Part shown: positions 18,131-28,808 of the stretch, piece by piece | Numbering within the stretch: the stretch's first letter is position 1 | Layout of the letters: each line of letters starts with the position of its first letter | Origin: Neopusillimonas aromaticivorans | GTDB taxonomy: Bacteria > Pseudomonadota > Gammaproteobacteria > Burkholderiales > Burkholderiaceae_B | Assembly (NCBI RefSeq): GCF_030344915.1 | Contig: NZ_CP128233.1 | Coordinates: 3,100,001 to 3,164,000, forward strand | DNA length: 64,000 bases | Direction: 5' to 3' | The notes under the pieces: model-generated | The model's database searches: none | Told to the model about the DNA's origin: nothing | Seen by the model: only the letters and a program-made list of their open reading frames with translations | Translations under genes and position numbers: made by a program

Positions 18131-19668
18131 ATGATGAAACCGGTCTGGATAGTCGATGATGATCAAAGCATCCGTTGGGTGCTCGAAAAAGCCCTGTCCC
18201 GGGTTCAGATCTCGACCAAGTCATTCGAGTGCGCGGATGACATGCTTGAGGCACTGAGCCACGAAACGCCTGCGGTTCTGGTCACCGATGTGCGTATGCC
18301 TGGTAAAGACGGCTTGACGTTGCTTCAAGAAATTAAAGCAGCGCACCCGAACATGCCGGTGATCGTCATGACGGCGTATACCGACCTGAACAGCACCGTG
18401 GCGGCGTTCAAGAAAGGGGCGTTTGACTATCTGCCCAAGCCGTTTGACATCAATGACGCAGTTTCGCTGGTGCAACGGGCGATTCCTGCGGAACCCGAGC
18501 CCGAGAGCTCAGCGCCTCTGGTGCCCCCATTGCACCATTAAAGCCGCGTCTTGGCGATGGACCTGACTCACCGGCGCCGGTCATGATGAAGTCGTCGTCA
18601 GTCGCCATGCAGGAAGTGTTTCGTGCCATTGGCCGATTGGCGGTATCACCGGCCACCGTGCTGATCACCGGTGAGTCGGGTACGGGTAAAGAATTGATCG
18701 CACGCGCATTGCATCAGCACAGTCCGCGCGCTTCAGGGCCTTTCGTGGCGCTCAATGCCGCTGCGATTCCCCGTGACTTGCTTGAGGCCGAACTGTTTGG
18801 CCATGAAAAAGGGGCGTTTACCGGCGCCACACAACAGCGTAGGGGCCGGTTCGAAGAGGCTCACGGGGGCACGTTGTTTCTGGACGAAATCGGCGACATG
18901 CCCTTCGAGCTGCAAACCCGGTTATTGCGGGTCCTTGCTGAAGGCAGTTTCTACCGGGTGGGCGGTTCGCAGGCTATTTCCGTCGACGTCCGAATTGTGG
19001 CGGCAACCCATCAACCGCTTGAGCAGCGCGTGGCCCAAGGGCAGTTCCGCGAAGACTTGTTTCATCGTTTGAACGTGATTCGCCTGCGGCTGCCGCCGCT
19101 GCGTGAGCGCAAGGAAGACATCCCGGCATTGGCCGAACTTTTCCTGCAAAACAGTGCGCGCTCTTTGGGCGTTGCCCGACGTCGTCTGACGCTGGCTGCG
19201 CTTGAGGCCTTGAAAGCCTTTGATTATCCGGGCAATATCCGCCAGCTTGAGAACTTCTGCCATTGGCTCACCGTCATGTCGTCAGGGCAACTGGTTGACG
19301 TCAAGGATTTGCCTCCCGAGATTTCGGCGGCCAACGCACGTCGTCTTGAGGCCATGACGGGCAGTGCACAGACCGTGCCGCCATCCGTTTCAGGGGCAGG
19401 GACATCGGCAACGGCGATGCCAGCGGGGGCCGGCCAGCCGTTGCTGGCGCAGTGGAAAGATCTGCTGGCACGCACGGCGCAAGAAAAACTTGACCGCAAT
19501 GAGCCCGCTATCATGGCCACCCTGACGCGTGAGTTTGAAAGTTGCCTGATTACCACTGCGTTGCGCCACAGTCGGGATCGTAAAGCCGAAGCCGCCCAAC
19601 GATTGGGAATTGGTCGCAATACGCTGACCCGGAAGTGCCAGGAACTGGGTATCCGGGCCGGTGACTGA
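18131..19668 (+). CDS. glnG: nitrogen regulation response regulator NtrC (one apparent frameshift)
   Basis: A sigma-54 activator. The receiver domain (residues 1-120) has WIVDDDQSIRW and the phospho-acceptor in LVTDVRMPGKDG. Adding a C to the C5 run near 18526 bridges the linker to the AAA+ domain, which shows the Walker A GESGTGKE, the sigma-54 contact loop GAFTGA and the Walker B LFLDEIGD. A Fis-type helix-turn-helix (AEAAQRLGIGRNTLTRK) ends the protein. Repaired length is about 512 residues. Its likely target includes the sites at 15465-15544 upstream of glnA, giving a self-regulated glnA-ntrBC unit. Confidence 0.95.
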
Positions 19669-19673
19669 GGGCC

Positions 19674-19710
19674 GGGCCGAAGCAGGCCATGAGCCTGCCT
19701 GCGCTGGCCC
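19674..19710. terminator. hairpin between convergent ntrC and smpB
   Basis: An inner stem GCAGGC/GCCTGC (19682-19687 with 19693-19698, 5-base loop) lies within an outer GGGCC/GGCCC pair (19674 and 19706). It sits between two converging genes and could terminate both, although no T tract is present. Confidence 0.5.
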
Positions 19711-19742
19711 GAGTCAATAAGACGGCAGATGAAATGAGCTGC

Positions 19743-20201
19743 TTAATCTTTCTTGCGTGTGTCGTGCTTTAGCAAGCGTTCTTTTTCGCGCGCCCAGTCT
19801 TTATCTCGTGCCGTATCGCGCTTGTCATGCAATTTTTTGCCACGCCCCAGCCCGAAATCCAGCTTGATACGGCCATTTTTGTAATGCAGGTTCAGCGGTA
19901 CCAGCGTGTAGCCACGTTGCTCGACCTTGCCGATCAGCTTGCTGATTTCCTCGGCCCGCAACAGCAATTTGCGGGTTCGGGTGTTATTCGGGTGAACATG
20001 GGTGGACGCCGTGGCCAGCGGGCTGATGTGCATGCCGATGATGAACAATTCGCCATCGCGCACAATAACGTAGCTTTCCTTGATCTGAACATGGCCAGCC
20101 CTGATGGCCTTGACTTCCCAGCCCTCCAGGACGAGACCGGCCTCGAAGCGCTCTTCGATGAAGTAGTCGTGGGTGGCTTTGCGGTTTTCGACGATGCTCA
20201 T
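19743..20201 (-). CDS. smpB: SsrA-binding protein SmpB
   Basis: An intact 152-residue partner of tmRNA in ribosome rescue. It begins SIVENRKATHDYFIEE and contains GLVLEGWEVKAIRAG, HVHPNNTRTRKLLL and GLGRGKKLHDKR, the SmpB core and its basic C-terminal tail. The tmRNA gene itself (ssrA) is not seen in the window. Divergent from ratA. Confidence 0.97.
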   Translation of the reverse strand: MSIVENRKATHDYFIEERFEAGLVLEGWEVKAIRAGHVQIKESYVIVRDGELFIIGMHISPLATASTHVHPNNTRTRKLLLRAEEISKLIGKVEQRGYTLVPLNLHYKNGRIKLDFGLGRGKKLHDKRDTARDKDWAREKERLLKHDTRKKD

Positions 20202-20261
20202 GTATGGGTAAAGCTATAAACGGTAAAATGAATCTGACATTCTAGCGACTTACTTCATTCA

Positions 20262-20693
20262 ATGCATACTGTTCAACGATCTGTCCTCGTCCCCCATACC
20301 TGTGCCCAAATGTTCGATCTGGTTGCCGACGTTGAGAAATACCCCGAATTCATGCCCTGGTGCGGTGGTTCGGTGGTGCAGTCGCGCGACGATCACGGCA
20401 TGCAAGCCTCAATTACCATCAGCTTTGCCGGTATCAAACAATCGTTTACGACCAGAAACCATCACGACTATCCGCGCCAGATTGACTTCGAACTGGTCGA
20501 TGGCCCGTTCTCACGCCTGTCGGGCAAGTGGGAATTCAAAGAACTGGCACCAGATGCCTGCAAGGTGATTTACACCATGGAATACGCGTTTTCCAATCGG
20601 GCCCTTGAAATGGTGGTAGGTCCGGTGTTCAACCGTATTGCCTCCAGTTTCATCGATTCGTTCACCCAGCGGGCCCAGGATTGCTATGGCTGA
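20262..20693 (+). CDS. ratA: RatA/COQ10 family START-domain protein
   Basis: An intact 143-residue protein of the polyketide cyclase/START type. VADVEKYPEFMPWC near residue 22 is the family signature, and FNRIASSFIDSFTQRA forms the C-terminal helix. E. coli RatA was described as a ribosome-association toxin, while related COQ10 proteins bind ubiquinone; the true role here is unknown. The stop overlaps the start of rnfH (ATGGCTGA), the classical ratA-rnfH pair. Confidence 0.93.
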   Translation: MHTVQRSVLVPHTCAQMFDLVADVEKYPEFMPWCGGSVVQSRDDHGMQASITISFAGIKQSFTTRNHHDYPRQIDFELVDGPFSRLSGKWEFKELAPDACKVIYTMEYAFSNRALEMVVGPVFNRIASSFIDSFTQRAQDCYG

Positions 20694-21099
20694 CGTCTCG
20701 CTGCAGGCTATTGAAGCCACGGGTATCCAGGTTGAAGTCATGCTGGCCTGGCCAGACCATTGCTGGCGCAAGGCTCTGGTGCTCCCTGCAGGGGCCACCG
20801 TGGCCGATGCGTTGGCAGCCAGCGGCGTTGCTGCCGAGTATCCCGACCTTTTTAGCGAGGCTCTGTCCGTCGGTATTTACGGGGTGGCTTGCCCGTTGAC
20901 GCACACGGTTTCGCCCGCTGACCGTATCGAGATTTATCGGCCACTGCAGTTTGACCCCAAAGAATCGCGCCGCCGCCGCGCTCCACAAACTGGCGCAAAA
21001 GCGGGCCGGAAAGCTGGCCGCCGGGCGTATGCGCAAGGCCCGGCGCCTGGCCGCACCGCCACCTTGATGTGGGTCAGCCAGACCGTTATCGCGCGGTAG
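20686..21099 (+). CDS. rnfH: RnfH family ubiquitin-like protein
   Basis: A beta-grasp protein of unknown function always found next to ratA. The core reads IQVEVMLAWPDHCW, GATVADALAASG, SVGIYG and DRIEIYRPLQFDPKESRRRR. The ATG at 20686 overlaps the ratA stop; an in-frame ATG at 20638 is too far upstream. After residue 100 the present frame gives a Gly/Ala-rich tail to 21099. Removing one base (or adding two) near 20978 gives instead a basic helical tail (LHKLAQKRAGKLAAGRM) ending at 21067, which looks more like the family. The 3' end is therefore uncertain. Confidence 0.8.
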   Translation: MADVSLQAIEATGIQVEVMLAWPDHCWRKALVLPAGATVADALAASGVAAEYPDLFSEALSVGIYGVACPLTHTVSPADRIEIYRPLQFDPKESRRRRAPQTGAKAGRKAGRRAYAQGPAPGRTATLMWVSQTVIAR

Positions 21100-21158
21100 T
21101 TGCCATCCTGTTGTGCCCCTGACCCTAACGTTCTTCTTACCCTTTACGCCAGCCGCCC

Positions 21159-22330
21159 ATGACACAACCCTTCAGCGTTGCGCCGGTCTTATTCGAAACA
21201 CTTCCAACCCAAAGTGGTTACCACGTCGGTGTGGCCTGGCTGAACCAGCCGCAGGCCCTCAACGGTTTGTCGCTGGAAATGGCCCAAGCCTTGCAGGCGC
21301 AGCTCAATGCCTGGGAGGCTGACCCTGCAGTCGCCGTGGTCGTATTACGGGGTAGCGGTGAAAAGGCCTTTTGTGCGGGTGGCGATTTGCAAACCATTTA
21401 CAAGAGCCTTCCGGCGGTCCCCACGCATGACGGCTGGGCCAATGACTATCTGAAGACCTTCTTTCGGGTCGAATACGCCCTGGATCATCACATCCACTGC
21501 TACAGCAAGCCCGTAGTGTGCTGGGCTAACGGTATCGTCATGGGGGTGGTGCCGGCCTCATGATGGGGGCCAGTCACCGGATAGGCACGCCGTCAACCCG
21601 GTTCGCCATGCCGGAAACCACTATTGGCATGTTTCCCGATGTGGGTGGGACCTGGCTGTTAAACCGAATGCCGCCCGGCGTTGGCCGGTTTCTGGCCATG
21701 ACCGGCACCAGCATCGGCGTCGCCGATGCCCACGCATTAGGTGTCATCAACTATGTTTTACCCGATACGGCGTGGCCTGAGCTTTTAAATGCACTGGGTA
21801 CGGTCTCGTGGGGTCAAAGCCGTATGCAAAATGATGCGGTCGTGCACGCCTGTCTGGAAACCCTTGGTCTTGGCACACCCGAACCGGGTCCGGTTATCCG
21901 CCACACCCCGGAAATGGCCCGTTGGTGCGCCGGACCAGACTGGTATCAGGTGTACCAGACGCTAACGGGTTTACACGGATCTGATGACGTCTGGCTTTCG
22001 CAGGCAGCGCAACGCCTGAACAAAGCTTGCCCGGCGACAGTTGCCCTGTCATTTGAAATGCTGAAACGGGGTCAATATTTATCGTTGGCGCAGATATTCC
22101 AGATGGAGTATACCGTCGCACTGAATGCGACCGCCCGTGGCGATTTTCGCGAAGGGATCCGGGCCTTGCTCATTGAAAAAACCGGTAACCCCAAGTGGTC
22201 ACCGGCTGGCGCAGATCTGGTCAACACGACCCTGATTGACGCGTTTTTGTACCGCCGTGGCCCGACGACGAACCCCATCCATTGGCCGTACTGGGGTATT
22301 GAGCTTCAGTCGTGCGGGTCAATCGGGTAA
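21159..22330 (+). CDS. enoyl-CoA hydratase/isomerase family, probable 3-hydroxyisobutyryl-CoA hydrolase (one apparent frameshift)
   Basis: The first half has the crotonase landmarks LNGLSLEMAQAL and FCAGGDLQTIYKS, and the HIBYL-CoA hydrolase-like YALDHHIHCYSKPVV. Adding a G to the G5 run near 21545 restores GIVMGGGAGLMMGASHRI, the oxyanion-hole region, and joins the second half with ETTIGMFPDVGGTW. Repaired length is about 390 residues, matching hydrolases of valine degradation rather than the 260-residue hydratases. The substrate is inferred from family only. The 3' end overlaps the convergent ygfZ by 25 bases. Confidence 0.85.
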
Positions 22331-23277
22331 GGCAATTCGGCCAAGGTAACCATTGGCCCCTGCGGGTTGCCCAGACGAAAATCAGCCTGACCAATATCAG
22401 CCAGTTGCACTTCAAGCAGAAGATGTGTTGTGCCACCTGAATTGACGGCATTCACAATGCGCCCGACAGGGCCATCAGGCGCATTGGCATTGAACGTGTC
22501 TTGCCCGGCCAGTGTCGTGGCGTCCAGGCTGTTGTCGGTAACAACCCCGCGAGCCATGCGCCGCTTGACCGTGCCGCGGTAATGGCTGCGTGCCACCACC
22601 TCTTGCCCTGGGTAGCAACCCTTTGTGAAACTGACCCCGCCAATCAGGTCGAAGTTCAGGGTTTGCGGAATGAAAAGCTCTTGGTTGGCCAGTTCAACCC
22701 AGGGCAAACCGGCGGCGATGTCGTCAGCCGCCCACCGGCGGGTGGCATCGTCGGCGAGCCCTTGAGGTTCATCCGTATTTTGTTGATGTGACGCAACGAA
22801 CCACCAGCGGGCCGGCGCCTCTGTTGCAGAGGGTGCCGCCACAAACATGCCCTGGGCGGTGGTTGTGACCTGCCAAGCCTGAGCCGATGCCGGCAAGTCA
22901 TCAAGAAGGCAGCTCGGGGGCAGGGCGTTGTTGCCCTTGTCGGCCGTGACGCCGTAAACCACTACGGGCAACAGGGCCAGTTTGACTTTGGCACGCAGGA
23001 CAAACATCGACAAACGTTTTACTATGGCAGGCGCGATATCGCGTTTAACCAAGGCTCTGTAGACCGGTTCGGGTGCATCATGCGCTTTCCACACAACCAG
23101 GCTGGCCAGCATACGACCTTTAGGCGTGCAATAGGCCGCCAGACAGGCCGTGTCTTTCGACAGGCCATTGATGTCGTTGCTTAATTGCCCCTGCAAAAAA
23201 GCAGCGGTGTCTGCACCAGTGGCTTCAATAACAGCCAGGTCAGGCAAAAGGGCGGTGGTGTACGGGGTGTTTGTCAT
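22306..23277 (-). CDS. ygfZ: folate-binding protein YgfZ (Fe-S maturation)
   Basis: An intact 323-residue GcvT-fold protein. The signature KGCYPGQEVVARSHYRG carries the conserved Cys of the YgfZ motif, and FLQGQLSNDI near the N-terminus is also typical. YgfZ/IbaG-type proteins bind tetrahydrofolate and support repair or assembly of certain Fe-S enzymes such as MiaB. Divergent from mltG across about 125 bases. Confidence 0.94.
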   Translation of the reverse strand: MTNTPYTTALLPDLAVIEATGADTAAFLQGQLSNDINGLSKDTACLAAYCTPKGRMLASLVVWKAHDAPEPVYRALVKRDIAPAIVKRLSMFVLRAKVKLALLPVVVYGVTADKGNNALPPSCLLDDLPASAQAWQVTTTAQGMFVAAPSATEAPARWWFVASHQQNTDEPQGLADDATRRWAADDIAAGLPWVELANQELFIPQTLNFDLIGGVSFTKGCYPGQEVVARSHYRGTVKRRMARGVVTDNSLDATTLAGQDTFNANAPDGPVGRIVNAVNSGGTTHLLLEVQLADIGQADFRLGNPQGPMVTLAELPYPIDPHD

Positions 23278-23402
23278 ACGTAAACTAAGCGATTAAAAAC
23301 GTTGGTCGTTAACGCTTTATCATAGCGGTCTTTCTGCATGGGTGCAGGTATAGTCGGGCTGACGACAGGGCTTTGCGTCCTGGTTCGGGCTCCTGGAACT
23401 GA

Positions 23403-24408
23403 ATGGCAAGTTTTCTGAAAAAATAGTTATCGGGTTGGTGGTACTGGTTGTACTGGGTCTAGGTGTCATCGTCGGTGGTGGCTGGTATTGGGCTAACGCT
23501 CCCGTCACCCTCCAGGGTGAGACGGCGCGTTATCCCGTACAAAGCGGCAGCGGGCTGCGTGCCATTGCCCGCAGCATGAACGACAACGGCATCCGTATTC
23601 AGGAAGACCTGTTCGTGGGGTTGGCACGGCTGCTCGAATTTGATACCCGTATCAAAGCGGGCACCTACGAGGCCAGCCCCGGCGACTCGCCGCTGGCATT
23701 GCTCGAACGCATGGCCAGCGGCGACATGTTGCTAAGCCGCCTGACCCTTCCCGAAGGCTGGACGTATGCGCAAATACGCCAGGCCTTGCGCGTAAATCCT
23801 GACGTACGTCAGACCCTCGACGACAGTTCTGATGAAGAGCTGATGGAGCAACTGGGCATTGACAGCTCCAGCCCCGAAGGCTGGTTCTATCCCGATACCT
23901 ACATCTTTGCACCGGGCACGCCTGACATCGACATCTTGCGCCGAGCCTACGCCTCGCAACAGGCCATACTGGACGAACTTTGGGAAAAGCGTGCGCCGGA
24001 ACTGCCTTTGAAATCACCTTATGAAGCACTGGTGCTGGCGTCGATCATTGAAAAGGAAACCGGTCATTCCGAAGACCGGGGCCGGGTCGGCGGGGTGTTC
24101 ATCAATCGGCTGCGCATCGGTATGCCGCTGCAAACCGACCCGACAGTCATTTACGGTATGGGCGATAAATACCAGGGGCGTATCCGCAAGGCTGATCTGC
24201 AAGCGGACACCCCTGGAACACCTACACCCGTGGCGGCCTGCCGCCGACACCCATCGCTAATAGCGGTCGCGCAGCCCTTGAGGCTGCCCTGAACCCGGAG
24301 CAGCACAAGTACCTTTATTTTGTGGCACGCGGTGATGGCACCAGTGAATTTTCTGAAAATCTGCGCCAGCACAACAATGCCGTCGCCAAATACATTCTTG
24401 GGCGTTGA
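23403..24408 (+). CDS. mltG: endolytic murein transglycosylase MltG (two apparent frameshifts)
   Basis: MltG cuts nascent glycan strands at the inner membrane. The start at 23403 reads MASFLKK; adding an A to the A6 run near 23420 continues into one membrane helix (GLVVLVVLGLGVIVGGGWYW). A LysM-like part (SGLRAIARSM) and the YceG domain follow, with PEGWFYPDTY, the catalytic SIIEKETG and TDPTVIYG. Adding a C near 24211 restores DTPWNTYTRGGLPPTPIANSG and the ending at 24408. Repaired length is about 335 residues. The next gene, tmk, starts 3 bases later: the mltG-tmk-holB-tatD order is widely conserved. Confidence 0.92.
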
Positions 24409-24411
24409 CTC

Positions 24412-25101
24412 ATGGCAATCAAAAAAGGTTTGTTTCTGACGCTCGAAGGGCTCGATGGGGCCGGCAAAAGCACCCATGTCGATTGGCTGGTCAGCCGCTT
24501 ACAGTCGCATGGGCTTGATGTCGTGTGTACCCGTGAACCGGGCGGCACTGCGCTGGGCGAGACCCTGCGCAGCCTGTTGCTTGCCGAACCCATGCACCTG
24601 AAAACCGAGACACTCCTGATGTTTGCGGCACGATGCGAGCATCTCGAAGCGGTGATTCGCCCAGCCCTGGCCCGAGGCGCCTGGGTGGTCTGCGACCGGT
24701 TTACCGATGCCACCTTTGCCTACCAGGGGAGGTCGTCAGTTGGGCGGCCCCGCCATTGAAGCACTCGAGGGCTGGGTGCATCCTGACCTGCAGCCTGACC
24801 GTACCTGGCTGTTTGATGTGCCGCTTGACGTCGCCCGCACCCGCTTATCGGCCAGCCGCACGCTCGATCGTTTTGAGAAAGAAGACGAAGCTTTCTTTTG
24901 CGGACGCGCCAGGCGTATCACCAGCGTGTCGGTGCTGATCCCGGCCGTTTCACTGTCGTTGATGCAACACGTTCCATCGAAGCGATTCGTGAATGTTTAT
25001 ATCTCGAGATCGAAACGCTGGTCACTGACTGGCAAACGAAGAAACCGGCCAGCGGGCTTATGAGCAAACCCGAAGTCAAGGCGACGCAGGCTTATGACTG
25101 A
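24412..25101 (+). CDS. tmk: thymidylate kinase (two apparent frameshifts)
   Basis: Converts dTMP to dTDP and is essential. LTLEGLDGAGKST is the P-loop, TREPGGT the DR/LID-associated motif and CDRFTDATFAYQ the dTMP site. Two bases are missing from the G run near 24726 (restoring YQGGGRQLGG), and one T near 24896 (restoring FFLRTRQAYHQR). Repaired length is about 230 residues. Interruption of an essential single-copy gene by run-length losses is the strongest sign that such breaks are artefacts. The stop overlaps the holB start region. Confidence 0.92.
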
Positions 25102-26160
25102 CGCCGCCATTCCTGTTTTTTGCCCTGGCAACACGAAACGGCACAACGCTGGCTGGCCGATCGTGAACGATTCGCTCACGCCTGGCTGATTCACGGGTTG
25201 GCCGGTATCGGCAAGACGCAATTCGCGCTGGCGGCCGCCACGGCCTTGCTGTGCGAGAATCCGCAGTCGGGTATGGCGTGCGGGCGTTGTTCTGCCTGCC
25301 AATGGGTGGCCTTGGGCAATCACCCTGATTTGCGACGCATTCGTCCGGATGCCGTGGCCGCGCTTGAAGGCGATGATACCGAGCCTGCAGATGCCGGTGG
25401 CGATGAGTCCACAGCGACTTCAAAAAAACCTTGTCCAAAGAAATCCGTATAGACCAGCTGCGGCAGTTGCACACCTGGTTCAACACGGCTACGCATCGCG
25501 GGGGTTATCGTGTTGCGGTTATTTACCCAGCCGAGTCGATGAATGCGATTTCGGCAAATGCCTTGCTCAAGGTGCTTGAAGAGCCCCGGCCAATACGGTG
25601 TTTTTGCTGGTTGCCGATGCACCTGACCGCCTGTTGCCGACACTGGTGTCACGCTGTCGTCGTCTGCCCCTGGCCGTTCCCGACCAGGCCTGGCGCATTG
25701 ACTGGATGCGGGCACAAGGGGTCAACGATCCGCAAACCTGGCTCGATGCCGCCGGAGGCGCGCCCTTGAAGGCGCTGAAGGCCGCACAAGGCAATGAGTC
25801 GGCCTGTCCGCCCTGGCTGATGCGGTTGGCACAAGAGGCGCTTGCCCCGGCAACGCCCGATGTGGGGCCCATTGCTGACGCCCTCGAGAAGATACCGGTG
25901 GCAGAGTGGGTCGATGTATTGCAGCGCTGGTTTGTCGATCTGATGCTGGCCCTGCATTCAGCACCAGCCCGGTATTACCCTGATCTGGCCGAACGAACCG
26001 GGAAACTGGCCCGGTCGGCTTCCGCCCAGGCCCTGGCCGACACCGCACGCTGGCTGACGCAGCAGCGCGCGCTGGCGGATCACCCCTGAATGCCAAATTG
26101 CTTGCCCACACCACCGCACAACGTGTCTTGCTGGCGCTGGCACGTGGGCCAGTACAATAG
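25094..26160 (+). CDS. holB: DNA polymerase III delta' subunit (four apparent frameshifts)
   Basis: Clamp-loader subunit, essential. The ATG at 25094 overlaps the tmk stop. Landmarks in order: LPWQHETAQRW, HAWLIHGLAGIGKTQFA (P-loop-like), the zinc module CGRCSACQW at about residue 60, EIRIDQLRQL, VIYPAESMNAISANALLKVLEEP (SRC-type region of gamma-complex ATPases), and SRCRRLPLAVP. Single bases are missing from runs near 25119 (T), 25431 (A), 25588 (C) and 26088 (C); repair gives about 356 residues ending at 26160. No one frame holds more than about 160 residues, so automated annotation would miss this gene. Confidence 0.9.
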
Positions 26161-26226
26161 CCAGACACTGCTTTACAAGCTCAATAATGCCTTATAAGCC
26201 CAACGCTTTTCCATCGTTCATTGTTT

Positions 26227-27015
26227 ATGTACATCGATTCCCACTGTCATCTGGATTTCCCCGAGCTTGCCCAGGACCTTGACGCTATTTTGGCGCGCAT
26301 GCAGCAAAATCAGGTCAGTCATGCGCTCGTCGTCAGCGTCAACATGCCAAATTGGCCCCGGTTGCTTGAACTGGTCAAGCCGCACGATTGTCTGTATGCC
26401 TCCGTGGGCGTACACCCCGATTATGAAGATGCGGAAGAACCGACGGTTGACGGGTTGGTCGAGCGCGCCCGATCGTCAGAAAAGGTCGTGGCCATCGGGG
26501 AAACCGGGCTTGATTACTTCAGGCTTTCCGAGCCCCTGGACTGGCAGCGCGAGCGTTTTCGTACCCATATCAGGGCAGCCCGTCAGGTTGATTTACCGCT
26601 GATTGTGCATACCCGCAATGCGCGTGAAGACACCTTGCGCATCATGCGTGAAGAGGGCGCTGATCAGTGCAGAGGCGTGTTGCACTGCTTCACCGAGTCA
26701 TGGGAAATGGCCCAGGCGGCGATCGACATGAATTTTTATATTTCACTGTCAGGCATTGTCACGTTCAAAAAAGCGGTTGACCTTCAAGCGGTTGCAGCCC
26801 AGGTCCCGCTCGACCGTCTGTTGATTGAAACCGACTCACCCTACCTTGCACCGGTGCCTCACCGAGGCAAGACCAATGACCCTTCCAAGGTCATTCATGT
26901 CGCCGAGAAAATCGCGGAACTGCGCGGTATCACTGTGGCCGAAGTGGCTCGACAGACCACTGAAAATTTCTTCCGGTTGTTCAACAAAGTCCCTCACGGA
27001 GCACATTATGGCTGA
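26227..27015 (+). CDS. TatD family metal-dependent hydrolase
   Basis: An intact 262-residue TIM-barrel protein. The metal ligands are visible in IDSHCHLD, AIGETGLDY, LIVHTRNA and LIETDSPYL. YcfH/TatD relatives are metal-dependent nucleases or deoxyribonucleases. The ATG at 26227 is preferred over a TTG two codons upstream. Its last bases overlap the ATG of the ankyrin protein gene at 27008. Confidence 0.94.
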   Translation: MYIDSHCHLDFPELAQDLDAILARMQQNQVSHALVVSVNMPNWPRLLELVKPHDCLYASVGVHPDYEDAEEPTVDGLVERARSSEKVVAIGETGLDYFRLSEPLDWQRERFRTHIRAARQVDLPLIVHTRNAREDTLRIMREEGADQCRGVLHCFTESWEMAQAAIDMNFYISLSGIVTFKKAVDLQAVAAQVPLDRLLIETDSPYLAPVPHRGKTNDPSKVIHVAEKIAELRGITVAEVARQTTENFFRLFNKVPHGAHYG

Positions 27016-27996
27016 TTCAGGAATGCCTGCAGGCTGGCCGTTATTACGCGCCGGCGTTGCTGCTGTAGCGCTGGCGTTTACCACCTCGGTGGCCGCAGTA
27101 TCGCCCAACTGGTGGGTTGATGTTGCCAACGACCGTGTTGAAAAAGTAAAGACCGAGCTGGCGTTGGGCGAAGACCCCAATGTCAAGACGGCCGCAGGGC
27201 AGCCGGCCATCATGCAGGCCATTCAGGATCAGGCCTGGGGGTGTACGACCTTTTGGCCAGCCACCGAGCGCTGAACGTCAACATCGCAAACCAGAATAAC
27301 GAGACCCCGCTGATGTATCTGGCGATCGTAGGTGATCTGGTGCGTGCCAAGGCACTGGTTGCGCGCGGGGCCGAAATCAATCGGCTGGGCTGGACCCCAC
27401 TGCATTATGCGGCATCGAAAGGGCAGGTCGATATGGTGCGCTATCTGCTGGCCAACAAGGCGCTGGTTGATGCCCCCGCACCCGATGGAACGACGCCACT
27501 GATGATGGCGGCGTTCTCTGGCAGTGATGATACCGTGCGTGCCTTGCTCGATGCCGGTGCCGAGGTCACTACCCGGAATCTGTCAAAGCTTGATGCCGCC
27601 GACTGGGCGCGCAACAAAAACTTCAACTCGCTGGCTGACCGGTTGCAGAAACTGATCAAAGATACCGTGGCACAACGTAATACCGCCCGAGCCCGTAATG
27701 CTGCGCAGGCTGCCGTACCTGCCGCGGTTGACCTAACGGGAAGCGCGGTTACACCAATGGGTTCCGATGCGGTGTCGATCGGTGGCAATGGTGCATCGAC
27801 AGGTAGCGGTTCCGGCAGCGGCCCGACAACGTCCGGGACGAATCGTCTTGATGGGCCCATGTCAGTGCCGCCCGGGTTGCAAAGCCCGCCATCGGTCATG
27901 CCGGCAGGAACACCACCCCGGTTGGCACCGGACCCGGCCCAATCCGGTGACACCGAGGGCACATCACGTTATTTTGACCTTGACCGTTTCAAATAA
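27008..27996 (+). CDS. exported ankyrin-repeat protein (one apparent frameshift)
   Basis: An N-terminal hydrophobic signal-like segment (LLRAGVAAVALAFTTSVAAV) is followed by a helical start and at least four ankyrin repeats. Adding a G to the G5 run near 27241 joins QDQAWG to VYDLLASHRALNVN. Repeat marks are NETPLMYLAIVGD, GWTPLHYAASKGQVDMVRYLL and DGTTPLMMAAFSG. The last 100 residues are low complexity, rich in Gly, Ser and Pro. Repaired length is about 329 residues. Ankyrin proteins bind other proteins; the partner is unknown. Position directly after tatD is seen in Alcaligenaceae by my recollection. Confidence 0.85.
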
Positions 27997-27999
27997 CGT

Positions 28000-28806
28000 T
28001 CAAGCCCCGCGTGGCAAGAACTCGGGGCGCAAAACGCCCCGCAAGGCGTCGTAGGGTATCAGCAGTTCAGGCTGACCTGACGAATATGGAGCCAGCTCGT
28101 AAGACCCGTACTTCACGACCACCCCCATGTCTGTCAGCGCAAAATTGTCACTGGGCTGGAAGGGCCATAAACGCAGATAACCTTCGGGGTCGCTCTGGTA
28201 AGGGTCTTGGGTTTCGAGCCACCGGCCATGAGCGGCCTTCAGGGCCTCAACCCAGGCGCCTGTTTTGCCAGGTTCCAGGATTTGCGCCAGCCCCAGCACA
28301 ATCTGACGGGTGTTGTCCCAGTTCAGGAACTGGGTTGCTGAAACACCGTGGGCAGCGCCAGTAAAGTATTGCCAGGAATCCAGCTCGATAACGGTAAGAC
28401 CCTGGCTGCAGTAGCGCGTTTTGGCCGCCAGAACGACCTCATCACGTGGTGCAGCCGTTTCCCAAAAGTAATGTTCAAAGCCGGCAATAGTGTCGTAAGG
28501 CGGAGGCTGATCGGGGTTAAGCCCTGTCATGATGGCTAACGCGTGATCAATCAGTTCCGTCAGCTTCGCGTGCCCGGGAAGCACCAGAGAATCTACCGTG
28601 AGTTTTGGACATTCACCCCGGCAACCCGGCTTGGTACGCTTGAGTTTGACGGGCTGTGTGAACAAACCATCTTTTTCGGTCTCGGAAACGACCTGGTTGG
28701 CCGGTACGAGCGTGATGTTCGGGCTGGGCGAACTGGCACAACCAGCCAGTACCAGCAGGGCCGCAATAGTGCTGACCCGTTGCCATGTATGAAACACCGT
28801 AGTCAT
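28000..28806 (-). CDS. DUF3298/RsiV-like lipoprotein
   Basis: An intact 268-residue protein with a lipoprotein signal (AALLVLAGCAS, lipobox Cys about residue 23). The mature part has CSQGLTVIELDSWQYFTGAAHG and the AHG-containing region followed by a TQFLNWD segment, as in DUF3298/DUF4163 proteins; RsiV anti-sigma factors carry this fold, but no sigma factor gene is present. It ends the operon HMA protein-gpx-GST-lipoprotein, 2 bases after the GST gene. Confidence 0.8.
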   Translation of the reverse strand: MTTVFHTWQRVSTIAALLVLAGCASSPSPNITLVPANQVVSETEKDGLFTQPVKLKRTKPGCRGECPKLTVDSLVLPGHAKLTELIDHALAIMTGLNPDQPPPYDTIAGFEHYFWETAAPRDEVVLAAKTRYCSQGLTVIELDSWQYFTGAAHGVSATQFLNWDNTRQIVLGLAQILEPGKTGAWVEALKAAHGRWLETQDPYQSDPEGYLRLWPFQPSDNFALTDMGVVVKYGSYELAPYSSGQPELLIPYDALRGVLRPEFLPRGA

Positions 28807-28808
28807 GC